A DNA stretch of 64,000 nt from Oxalobacteraceae bacterium AB_14 (GTDB lineage: Bacteria; Pseudomonadota; Gammaproteobacteria; Burkholderiales; Burkholderiaceae_D), in contig KB906724.1 of assembly GCA_000381565.1 (NCBI GenBank), positions 1,986,801 to 2,050,800 of the forward strand, in the 5' to 3' direction. Below are positions 37,996-45,519 of this stretch, in pieces. Position 1 is the first letter of the stretch; each line of letters begins with the position of its first letter. A program made the translations under genes and the position numbers. A model generated the notes under the pieces. That model made no database searches, was not told the DNA's origin, and saw only the letters and a program-made list of their open reading frames with translations.

Positions 37996-38756
37996 CGGGC
38001 AGACTCCTGGTGCACGGTGGTGTGGTGGACGGGGGCGGACGGCTTGCTGAAAAACGGTACGCGCTTCAGCCACAGCCGCAGCGCCTGCCAGTGGATGCGG
38101 GCGACGATGCCGATGCCCAGCAGCGGATAGCGCAGCAGCGCGCCGGCCAGCGCGCGGTCGGTCATCGGCAGGGGGCGGCCGCTCAGCGAGGTCTTCAGCA
38201 GCAGGCCGTGCTGGTCGTGATAGTCCAGCCCGGTGCAGTGGCTGGCGCCGTTCAGGCGGAAGCGGAAGCGGTAGTGTCCCTGCACCGCGCAGAACGGCGA
38301 CACGTGCAGCTGCTTGGTGGCGCGGCAGCTGCCGTCGGCGGCGATGCGCAGCAGGTAGCGGTGGGTTTCGCCAAAGGTGTTGTTGACCTCGGCCAGCACG
38401 GCGCGCAGCCGGCCGTCGGCGGCGTGGCAATGCCAGAAGCTGACCGGATTGAAGGCGTAGCCGGCCACGCGCGGGAAGGTTTGCAGCCAGATCTCGCCGT
38501 CGGCGGCGATGTCGTGCTCGCGCAGCAGCGCGCGCATCCACAGTTCCAGACTGGAGCCGTCGCGCGGGCCGTAGTCGCGCCGGCGGATCGACAGCGGCCG
38601 CCAGCGGTCGACGCCGAACCAGACTGACTGACAGGCGTCCAGGCGGGCCAGGTTGAGGCGCAGGTACAGCACCGGATAGACGAAGCGGTGGCGCGCCGGG
38701 CGCAGGCGCGCGTGCATCACCTGGCCGTGTACCAGCTGGTGGGCGGGCTGCTTCAT
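37992..38756 (-). CDS. DUF1365 family protein
   Basis: A 254-aa protein with the DUF1365 core: FVYPVLYLRLNL, AGYAFNPVSFWHCH, LAEVNNTFGETHRYLL and KQLHVSPFCAVQGHYRF. The family is almost always beside an FAD-dependent amine-oxidase-like enzyme and Cfa. The biochemical role is unknown. The ATG at 38756 was chosen from the ATGA overlap with the FAD gene; in-frame sequence further upstream is antisense noise. Confidence 0.88.
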   Translation of the reverse strand: MKQPAHQLVHGQVMHARLRPARHRFVYPVLYLRLNLARLDACQSVWFGVDRWRPLSIRRRDYGPRDGSSLELWMRALLREHDIAADGEIWLQTFPRVAGYAFNPVSFWHCHAADGRLRAVLAEVNNTFGETHRYLLRIAADGSCRATKQLHVSPFCAVQGHYRFRFRLNGASHCTGLDYHDQHGLLLKTSLSGRPLPMTDRALAGALLRYPLLGIGIVARIHWQALRLWLKRVPFFSKPSAPVHHTTVHQESAR

Positions 38757-40036
38757 GTCGGCGTGGCCCAGGCTGGCGCGACGTCGAAGCCGGCGGCGAT
38801 GCGCAGCGCCGATTTCAGGCCGTCCTCGTGGAAGCCGTAGCCGGTCCAGGCGCCGGCGTACCAGACGCCGCCGTTGCCCTGGATCTGCGCCAGCTGCTGT
38901 TGCGCCCGGATGGTGGAGCGGTCCATGATCGGATGGGCGTAGTCGAATTTGGCGAGGATGGTGTCGGCCGCCGGCAAGGCGTGCGGGTTGAGCGTGACTA
39001 TCACCGGCGTCGCGAACGGCAAGGCCTGCAACTGGTTCAGCCAGTAGCTGACGCACACCGGCCGCTGGCCGGCCGACTGCGAGCCGGCCAGGTAATTCCA
39101 GGCCGCCCACACCTTGCGCCGGCGCGGCATCAGGCTGGCGTCGGTGTGCAGGTAGGCGGTGTTGGGCTGGTAGCGCACACTGCCGAGGATGACGCGTTCG
39201 GTCTCGTTGGCGTCCAGCAGCATGGCCAGCGTGGTCGGCGCGTGGGTGGCGCAGACCACGGCGTCGAAGCTTTCGGCGCCGGCGGCGCTGCGCACGATCA
39301 CGCCGCCATCGGCAACCCGCAGCACCGACTGCACCGGCGTGCGCAGCCGGCAGTCCGGCAGGGTGGCGGCGATCTTCTCGACATAGTTGCGGGCGCCGCC
39401 GGCCACCGTGCGCCACTGCGGCCGGCCGCTGATTTGCAGCAGCGCGTGATTCATGCAAAAGCGCAGGAAGGTGGCGGCGGGGAAGTTCAGGATGTCGTTT
39501 GGCGAACTGGACCAGATGGCGGCGGCCATCGGCAGCAGGTAGGCGTCGCGGAAGCAGTCGCCGTAGCCCTGCAGTCTCAGCAGCTGCCCCAGCGTCAGGC
39601 TGGCCTGTTCCGACAACAACAGCAGGCGCTGCGCATTGCGGTTGAAATGCAGGATATCCCACAACATGCGCAGGAACGACGGCGAGCCAAGGTTGGACCG
39701 CTGGGCGAACACGGTGTCGAGGCTGGTGCCTGCCCATTCCAGCCCGCCCTGATCCATGGAAACGGCGAACGACATATCGCTGCCTATGCTGGCCACGCCC
39801 AGCTCGTCGAACAGGGCCACCAGGTTGGGGTAGGTGTGCTCGTTATAGACCAGGAAGCCGGTGTCGACGCCGTGGCTGCGGCCTTCGAGCGTGACATCGA
39901 CGGTGTTGGTGTGGCCGCCCAGGTAGTCGCCGGCCTCGAACAGCACCACCTCATGCTTGCGGCTGAGGAAATAGGCGCTGGCCAGGCCGGAGATGCCGGA
40001 GCCGATGACGGCGATGCGTTTGCGTGTCGGATTCAT
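38753..40036 (-). CDS. FAD-dependent amine-oxidase-like oxidoreductase
   Basis: A 427-aa flavoprotein starting RIAVIGSGISGLASAYFLS (dinucleotide-binding motif) with a second FAD motif near HTNTVDVTLEGR. It resembles the NAD(P)/FAD-binding proteins that precede DUF1365 and Cfa, thought to desaturate or oxidise a lipid. The ATG at 40036 is preferred over a TTG three bases upstream. As first gene of the nine-gene operon it faces the TetR gene across about 100 bases, so promoter and operator for both should be there. Confidence 0.85.
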   Translation of the reverse strand: MNPTRKRIAVIGSGISGLASAYFLSRKHEVVLFEAGDYLGGHTNTVDVTLEGRSHGVDTGFLVYNEHTYPNLVALFDELGVASIGSDMSFAVSMDQGGLEWAGTSLDTVFAQRSNLGSPSFLRMLWDILHFNRNAQRLLLLSEQASLTLGQLLRLQGYGDCFRDAYLLPMAAAIWSSSPNDILNFPAATFLRFCMNHALLQISGRPQWRTVAGGARNYVEKIAATLPDCRLRTPVQSVLRVADGGVIVRSAAGAESFDAVVCATHAPTTLAMLLDANETERVILGSVRYQPNTAYLHTDASLMPRRRKVWAAWNYLAGSQSAGQRPVCVSYWLNQLQALPFATPVIVTLNPHALPAADTILAKFDYAHPIMDRSTIRAQQQLAQIQGNGGVWYAGAWTGYGFHEDGLKSALRIAAGFDVAPAWATPT

Positions 40037-40108
40037 CAAGGTCTGTTGTTGGTTATTCTGGCCGCGGTTCTACCGGCGTGCTAATATTACTACTACCAAA
40101 CAACAAAA

Positions 40109-40124
40109 GCTACTGATTAGTAGC
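40109..40124. promoter_or_regulatory. candidate TetR operator
   Basis: GCTACT-GATT-AGTAGC is a perfect 16-bp dyad in the 100-base AT-rich gap between the divergent FAD-oxidoreductase and TetR genes, 12 bases before the TetR start. Position and symmetry fit an autoregulatory TetR-type operator. Binding is inferred. Confidence 0.5.
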
Positions 40125-40136
40125 GAAAATTTACCA

Positions 40137-40742
40137 ATGAGTATTCTTCCGAGATTAAGCTTTAAAAATCAAGCATTTAAGTTACGCGAGAGCGCGATAC
40201 TCGACGCCGCGACGGCGGTGCTGAGCGTTAAAGGCTACGATTTGATGACGATGGACGATGTCGCCGGCGCGGTGGGCATCTCCAAGCCCAGCCTGTACAA
40301 GCACTTCAAGTCGAAGGAAGAGCTGGTCGGCGAGGCGCTGATACGCCTGCTCGACGGCGCCCTCGATTACGTGGCGGCGCTCGATGCGGCGTTGAGCCCG
40401 GTGCAGAAATTGTCGGCCTTGCTGGAGTGGGCGCTGCGGGTGCGGCTGGACGGCGGCTTGCCCTTCCTGCCGTCCACCAGTCCCCATGTGCGCGACATGT
40501 TGATACGCAATGTGAAGTACATGCTGCGCATCATGAAGCTGAACCGCCAGCTGGAGGCGCTGGTAAAGCAGGCGCAGCAGCAGGGGCAGCTGAGCAGCGA
40601 ACTGCCCACCGACGTCATCCTGTACAGCTATTACGCCCGCACCTGCGATCCGGCGGTGGAGTATCTGCAGAAGTACAGCAAGATGGCGCCCGACGATATC
40701 GTGCGCCACATGCTGCAGGTATCGTTCGAGGGTTTCCGCTGA
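40137..40742 (+). CDS. TetR family transcriptional regulator
   Basis: A 201-aa regulator: N-terminal helix-turn-helix (about residues 38-62, MDDVAGAVGISKPSLYKHFKS) and a helical ligand domain. The ATG at 40137 was chosen over upstream in-frame starts because it places the HTH at the usual position and it lies just after the candidate operator. It is divergent from the cyclopropane/photolyase operon and 90 bases upstream of the FMN reductase gene, so it may repress either. The ligand is unknown. Confidence 0.88.
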   Translation: MSILPRLSFKNQAFKLRESAILDAATAVLSVKGYDLMTMDDVAGAVGISKPSLYKHFKSKEELVGEALIRLLDGALDYVAALDAALSPVQKLSALLEWALRVRLDGGLPFLPSTSPHVRDMLIRNVKYMLRIMKLNRQLEALVKQAQQQGQLSSELPTDVILYSYYARTCDPAVEYLQKYSKMAPDDIVRHMLQVSFEGFR

Positions 40743-40832
40743 TGCTGGCTGTCATGTCAAACAAAAAATATTTATTGAATTATCATATTTTTGTTATTGT
40801 CTGACCTACACCGCAGCCCACCCAGGAGAAAC

Positions 40833-41375
40833 ATGAAAGTACTAGCATTCGCAGCAAGCAATAGCAGCAAGTCGATCAACAAGAAACTGGCGACCTACGC
40901 CGCCGGCCTGCTGGACGGCGCCGAGGTCGACCTGCTGGATTTAAACGATTACGAAATGCCGCTGTACAGCATCGACCGCGAGGCGGCGACCGGCCACCCC
41001 GAGTTGGCCAAGGCCTTCCTGCAAAAGATCGCCGCCTGCGACGCGATGATCATCTCGTTTGCCGAACACAACGGCTCGTATAGCGCGGCCTTCAAGAACC
41101 TGTTCGACTGGTGCTCGCGGATCGAACCCAAGGTGTTCCAGAACAAGCCGCTGGTCTTGCTGTCGACCTCGCCCGGCGCCCGCGGCGGCGCCACCGTGCT
41201 GGCCGCCGCCACCGGCTCGGCGCCGTTCTTCGGCGGGCAGGTCAAGGCCAGCCTCGCCGTCCCCAGCTTCCATGACAACTTCGACCTGGAGCGGGGCGTG
41301 CTCAAGCATGAAGAACTGAATGCCCGGCTGCTCAACGCAGTGGCGTCGCTGAAGGAAGCGGCGCCCGCCCAGTAG
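40833..41375 (+). CDS. NADPH-dependent FMN reductase family protein
   Basis: A 180-aa flavodoxin-fold oxidoreductase: FAASNSSKSINKKLA (FMN phosphate loop), then SFAEHNGSYSAAFKNLFDW, the flavin-contact motif of NADPH:FMN/azo/quinone reductases. CCAGGAGAAAC precedes the ATG. The upstream 90 bases are AT-rich and probably hold its promoter, under possible TetR control. The last 44 bases overlap the end of the convergent MFS gene. A role in detoxifying quinones or supplying reduced flavin is plausible; VioC and VioD use FAD and NAD(P)H directly, so a link with violacein is not required. Confidence 0.88.
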   Translation: MKVLAFAASNSSKSINKKLATYAAGLLDGAEVDLLDLNDYEMPLYSIDREAATGHPELAKAFLQKIAACDAMIISFAEHNGSYSAAFKNLFDWCSRIEPKVFQNKPLVLLSTSPGARGGATVLAAATGSAPFFGGQVKASLAVPSFHDNFDLERGVLKHEELNARLLNAVASLKEAAPAQ

Positions 41376-42513
41376 TCTTTTGCCCGAGCAAGGGCAGCAG
41401 GCTGAGCAGCGCAAGCACGGCCAGCGCCACGCCTACCCACAGCGGCGAGCGCAGGCCGTAGCCGGCGGCGATCCCCAGCCCGCCAATCCACGACCCGGCC
41501 CCCAGGCCGATGTTGATGACCGAGGTGTGGATGGTGTTGACCAGCGGCCCCGGATGCGCGGTGCGCATCACCCGCGCGATGATGGCGGGATTCATCGACA
41601 TGCCGACCAGTCCGGTCACCACCAGCAGGGCGATGCTGATCGTCTGGTCCTGCGCGAAGACGGCGAACAGCGCCAGGCTGACGCCCAGGATCAGCATGCC
41701 CCCGACCATGAGCGGAATCGTGTACTGGTCCGCATACCGTCCGACCACGCCATTGCCCACCACGTTGGCGACGCCGTACACCCCCAGCAGCCAGGGGATC
41801 GACGAGGGCGGGAAGCCGCTCACTTCGGTCAGGATGGGTGCGAAGTAGCTGAAGGCGGCGAAGATGGCGCCGATGATCAGGCCGCTGCTGGCGTAGGCCG
41901 CCCACAGCCGGGGATTGCGGAACTCCTGCAGTTCGCTGCCCAGGCTGACGGCCTGCGATGCCTTGGCGCGCGGCACCAGCAAGCTGACCAGCACCATGCA
42001 CAGCACCGTCAGCACCACCACCAGCCAGAAGCTGGCGCGCCAGCCCAGCTGCTGGTCGACCAGCGTGGCGATCGGCACGCCGGCCACGGAAGCGAGCATC
42101 AGGCCGCCGATCACGACGGCGGCGGCGCGCCCGCGCGCGCGCGCGTCGACCACGTCGGCACAGATCGCCAGCGAGACGCCAAGGCAGGCCGAGGCGGCCA
42201 CGCCGGTGGCCAGGCGCGCGATAGCCATGACGTCATAACTGGTGGCCGAGGCGGCGATGGATTGCGCGATCACATACAGGCTCAGCAGCCCAAGCAAGCC
42301 TTCCTTCTTGGTGATGCGCAGCTTGAGCATGGCGACCGTGATCAGCGGCCCGCCGACCACCATGCCGATGGCGTACAGCGAGATCAGGTAGCCGATCCGC
42401 GTGACCGGCTCGCCCAGGGCCAGCGCCAGCGATGGCATCATGCCCGCGACCATGAATTCGGAGGTGGTCAGCGAGAAGATCGTCAAGCCGAGTATGTAGA
42501 CAAGCAGGGGCAT
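41332..42513 (-). CDS. MFS transporter (DHA1/AraJ-like), distal gene of the vio operon
   Basis: A 393-aa drug:H+ antiporter-type MFS protein with 12 predicted helices and motifs LTIFSLTTSEFMVAGMMPSLA and ADVVDARARGRAAAVVIGG. It starts 24 bases after the vioE stop on the same strand, with GAAA-GGA just upstream, so it is very likely co-transcribed with vioABCDE. The classical Chromobacterium operon ends at vioE. An efflux role for violacein, deoxyviolacein or an indolic intermediate is a reasonable inference. The 3' end overlaps the convergent reductase gene by 44 bases, and no terminator is seen. Confidence 0.85.
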   Translation of the reverse strand: MPLLVYILGLTIFSLTTSEFMVAGMMPSLALALGEPVTRIGYLISLYAIGMVVGGPLITVAMLKLRITKKEGLLGLLSLYVIAQSIAASATSYDVMAIARLATGVAASACLGVSLAICADVVDARARGRAAAVVIGGLMLASVAGVPIATLVDQQLGWRASFWLVVVLTVLCMVLVSLLVPRAKASQAVSLGSELQEFRNPRLWAAYASSGLIIGAIFAAFSYFAPILTEVSGFPPSSIPWLLGVYGVANVVGNGVVGRYADQYTIPLMVGGMLILGVSLALFAVFAQDQTISIALLVVTGLVGMSMNPAIIARVMRTAHPGPLVNTIHTSVINIGLGAGSWIGGLGIAAGYGLRSPLWVGVALAVLALLSLLPLLGQKTTGRAPLPSATPLR

Positions 42514-42537
42514 ACAGGTTTCCTTTGAAAATAGTGG

Positions 42538-43101
42538 CTAGTCGGGCGTGAAAATGCTGGCCACGATGTCGGCGGCGGAGAAGTTTGGAAAATCGCGCAC
42601 CGACAGATGCTGCGGGTCGTTGCCGGTGACCATGCGCAGCAGGTGGTTGCCGCCGGCTTGCAGGTAGAAGGTCGAGCGCGCCTTGCCGGGGCGCTCGACC
42701 ACCCAGGCGTCGGCCTGCCGGCCCAGCACCGCATGGCGGCCGTCGTGCAAGGCCGCGCCGTCGCGCAGGATGGCCTGCGGCAGGAACAGTTCACGGAACG
42801 GCGCCACCTCGTCCGGCAGCGCCGTTTCCCGCAGTTGCACGCCTTGCCTGGCATACGCCACTTTTTGCTTGCGGCTGCGCTCGCGCCCGGCGTCGCCGAC
42901 CTCCGACATCCACAGCCGGTGCCCGGTTTCCCGTTCCGACCAGGGATTGAACAGGCCGTCGATGCGGCAGATGTTGCGCTCGTAGTCGAACCAGCAATAG
43001 CCGGAGGTGAGCTCGTCCTCTTCCCGCATCGGCGACCAGTAGGAGATGTAGGCGCTGCTCCATTGCGGCGGCAGCAGCGGCGGCGTGGCGTAGGTCGGCA
43101 T
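42538..43101 (-). CDS. vioE: violacein biosynthesis enzyme VioE
   Basis: A 187-aa protein close to the known VioE length (about 190). It has the VioE sequence features SSAYISYWSPMREEDELTSG, CWFDYERNICRIDGLFNPW and a C-terminal FPNFSAADIVASIF. VioE takes the VioB product (imine dimer of indole-3-pyruvate) and rearranges it to prodeoxyviolacein/protodeoxyviolaceinic acid by a 1,2-indole shift, without cofactor. It lies nine bases downstream of vioD. Confidence 0.95.
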   Translation of the reverse strand: MPTYATPPLLPPQWSSAYISYWSPMREEDELTSGYCWFDYERNICRIDGLFNPWSERETGHRLWMSEVGDAGRERSRKQKVAYARQGVQLRETALPDEVAPFRELFLPQAILRDGAALHDGRHAVLGRQADAWVVERPGKARSTFYLQAGGNHLLRMVTGNDPQHLSVRDFPNFSAADIVASIFTPD

Positions 43102-43110
43102 GGCGGCTCC

Positions 43111-44229
43111 CTATCGGCCCAGCGCGTAGCCGAGCGTGGCCATCAGCGCGTCCTGCAACGGCGGCAAGTCCTTGCGGCGGGCGTCGAAGCTGATGGTCAG
43201 TTCGGCGTTGCTCAGTCCGATGCGGTCGCCGACGCTTTCAAACCAGCGGCGACTGCTGTCGGCATGGTCCTTGAACAGCCGCACCAGCGGCACGGCGCGG
43301 GCGTTGAAGCTGGCCAGGGCGGCGGCGGTGTCGGCCTCGGCGGCCAGGGTCTTCGCCAACAGCAGCGCGACCGTCACCGCCATCGTGGTACCGTGGCCGA
43401 TCGAGAAGTGACCGGACTGCAGCGCGTCGCCGATCAGCACGAACTTGCCGTCGCAAGCCTGTTCGCGGCTGAGCGTCATGAAGTTGCGCCAGCCCTGGCC
43501 CGGCTGGCTGACCAGGCCGTGATCGCCCAGTTCGGGCTCGAAGGTCTTGGCGAGGTAGGCGGCCACTTCGCTGTCGCTGCCGTGCTCCAGCCCGGCGCGG
43601 GTGAAGCTCCGCTCGCTGCACTCGACGATGAAGGTGCTCATTGTGTCCGAGTATTTGTAGGCGTGGCCGATGAAGATGCCTTGCTCGTTGCTGCGGAATA
43701 CCAGGTTCATCTGGTCGAACAGCTGGGTGGTGCCGTACCAGATGTATTTGTTGCGGCCGAAATCGACCTGCGCCGCCAGCGCCGGCGGCAGCTCCAGCGA
43801 TTTGTGGTTGACGCCGTTGGACACCACCACCAGGTCGTACTCGGCCTCCAGCTGTTCCCTGCTGGCCGGCGGCGTTTCGTAGCGGATCGCGATGCCGGCC
43901 GCCGCGCACTTGGCGCGCAGCGCCTGCACCAGCGCCTGGCGGCCGACGCCGCACAGCGTGATGCCGGTGCTCATCAGGTTGGGCTGGTCGCGGTGCACCA
44001 GCTTGAACTCTTCCAGGTACTGCGGGTTGAGCAGTTCCGGCTGCTCCAGGTAGGACAGCGGATTGGCCGGATGGCGCGGCGGCCGTCCCGGCAGCACCAC
44101 GCCCCAGCCCAGCACTTCTTGCTGGGTGTTCTTTTCCGCGATGCTGATGTCCCAGCCCGGTCGGGCTTGCTTCATCTGACTGGCAAAGATCAGTCCTGCG
44201 GGTCCTGCGCCGATTACGAGTATCTTCAT
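43111..44229 (-). CDS. vioD: tryptophan-derived protodeoxyviolaceinate hydroxylase VioD
   Basis: A 372-aa FAD monooxygenase, matching VioD length (373 in Chromobacterium). The FAD site is MKILVIGAGPAGLIFA at the N-terminus and the second FAD motif is KFVLIGDALQSGHFSIGHG. It hydroxylates the 5-position of one indole. The ATG at 44229 overlaps the vioC stop by one base (TAATG). A longer in-frame start upstream would bury the dinucleotide motif and was rejected. Confidence 0.95.
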   Translation of the reverse strand: MKILVIGAGPAGLIFASQMKQARPGWDISIAEKNTQQEVLGWGVVLPGRPPRHPANPLSYLEQPELLNPQYLEEFKLVHRDQPNLMSTGITLCGVGRQALVQALRAKCAAAGIAIRYETPPASREQLEAEYDLVVVSNGVNHKSLELPPALAAQVDFGRNKYIWYGTTQLFDQMNLVFRSNEQGIFIGHAYKYSDTMSTFIVECSERSFTRAGLEHGSDSEVAAYLAKTFEPELGDHGLVSQPGQGWRNFMTLSREQACDGKFVLIGDALQSGHFSIGHGTTMAVTVALLLAKTLAAEADTAAALASFNARAVPLVRLFKDHADSSRRWFESVGDRIGLSNAELTISFDARRKDLPPLQDALMATLGYALGR

Positions 44230-45518
44230 TAATTTACCCTTCCAAGTTTGTACCAAACGTTTTGCTTCTTCTGGATTTGTTGCAACTCATCGTAGGGAAC
44301 CGATGTGAAGTACAGTTTCTCCGCCATGTCGGGCGGATAAACACGGGGGAATTTCTTGTGCATGTAGCGGGTGTACCGGGTCTGCAGGAAGAAAATCAGG
44401 TTCGGGTTGCTCAGCGCCTCGTAGTTGGCGATCGCCATGTCCTGCATGGCGTCGGCCTGCACCTTGCGCTGGCGGGTGAATTCGGCCAGCACCTGCGGCA
44501 GCGCGTCGGGCTGGCGGTCGAGCAGGGTGGCGAAGACGTACACATCCTCCAGCGCCATGTTCATGCCCTGGCCGAGGAAGGGCGCGGTGGCGTGCGCGGC
44601 GTCGCCGATCAGCAGCACATTGCCCTTGTAGTGGAAGGTGTTGGAGCGGACGTTGATCAGGTCGTTGCTGGGCAGGGCGATGAACTGCTCCAGCAACTCC
44701 TGGCGGCTGGCCGGCGGCAGGCTGCCGAAGTAGCGGCTGAAGAACTCCGCCATCGCCTCGCGGTTGAGCGTGGCCAGGCTGGGCGTGCCGGTGTAGGGCA
44801 GGCAGATGGCGAAGCTGATGCTGCCGTCCGGGATGGTGGCGGCGCGGCCGGCGAACAGGCCCTTGGAATCCATGCCGAAGAAGTACAGCAAGTCCTTGCG
44901 GAAGCCCAGTCCGGCGGCGTCGGGCAGCACCAGCGTCTTGTAGCCGTGGCGGAAGAAGGTCTGCCTGAATTCGAAGCGCCGCAGGCCGCTTTGCATGGCG
45001 CGCCGCACCGCCGAGTGGGCGCCGTCGGCGCCGATGATCAGGTCGCCTTGCAGCGTCTGCATGGCGCCGTCGCTGCCCTGGATCAGCACGCTCTTCCGGT
45101 CGAGGTCGACATCCAGGCATTTGTGCTCGAAGTGGTATTTGACCTCGTGCTTGACGGCGTGCCGGTTCAGCAGCCGCTGGAAGGCGGTGCGGTCCAGCGA
45201 CAGCGGGAACAGGCCTTCGAGCGGGGTCAGCTCGCGCACCTTGTAGTCGCCGCGCACGGAGAACGCCATGCCGACGATGGGCTCGCCGCACTGGTCCAGC
45301 TCCTGCTTGCCGATGCCGGCCGCCAGCACCGCCTTGATGCCGCGCACGGTCATGCTGACGCCGATCGCGCGCGAGCCGATCGGATCGGCGCTGGCCGCGT
45401 TGGGCCCCAGCGGATCGGCGCGCTTTTCGATGACGTGGACGTCGTGGCCGCGTCGTGCCATGTAGATGGCGGTCAGGCTGCCGGCCAGGCCGCCGCCGAC
45501 GATGATGATCTTGTTCAT
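44229..45518 (-). CDS. vioC: violacein synthase VioC
   Basis: A 429-aa FAD monooxygenase (same length as Chromobacterium VioC): IIIVGGGLAGSLTAIYMARRG for FAD/NAD(P)H, a D-G motif IIGADGAHSAVR and VLLIGDAAHATAPFLGQGMN. It oxidises the 2-position of the other indole to the oxindole, giving violacein, or deoxyviolacein without VioD. It starts one base after the vioB stop region (gap of one base). Confidence 0.95.
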   Translation of the reverse strand: MNKIIIVGGGLAGSLTAIYMARRGHDVHVIEKRADPLGPNAASADPIGSRAIGVSMTVRGIKAVLAAGIGKQELDQCGEPIVGMAFSVRGDYKVRELTPLEGLFPLSLDRTAFQRLLNRHAVKHEVKYHFEHKCLDVDLDRKSVLIQGSDGAMQTLQGDLIIGADGAHSAVRRAMQSGLRRFEFRQTFFRHGYKTLVLPDAAGLGFRKDLLYFFGMDSKGLFAGRAATIPDGSISFAICLPYTGTPSLATLNREAMAEFFSRYFGSLPPASRQELLEQFIALPSNDLINVRSNTFHYKGNVLLIGDAAHATAPFLGQGMNMALEDVYVFATLLDRQPDALPQVLAEFTRQRKVQADAMQDMAIANYEALSNPNLIFFLQTRYTRYMHKKFPRVYPPDMAEKLYFTSVPYDELQQIQKKQNVWYKLGRVN

Positions 45519-45519
45519 T

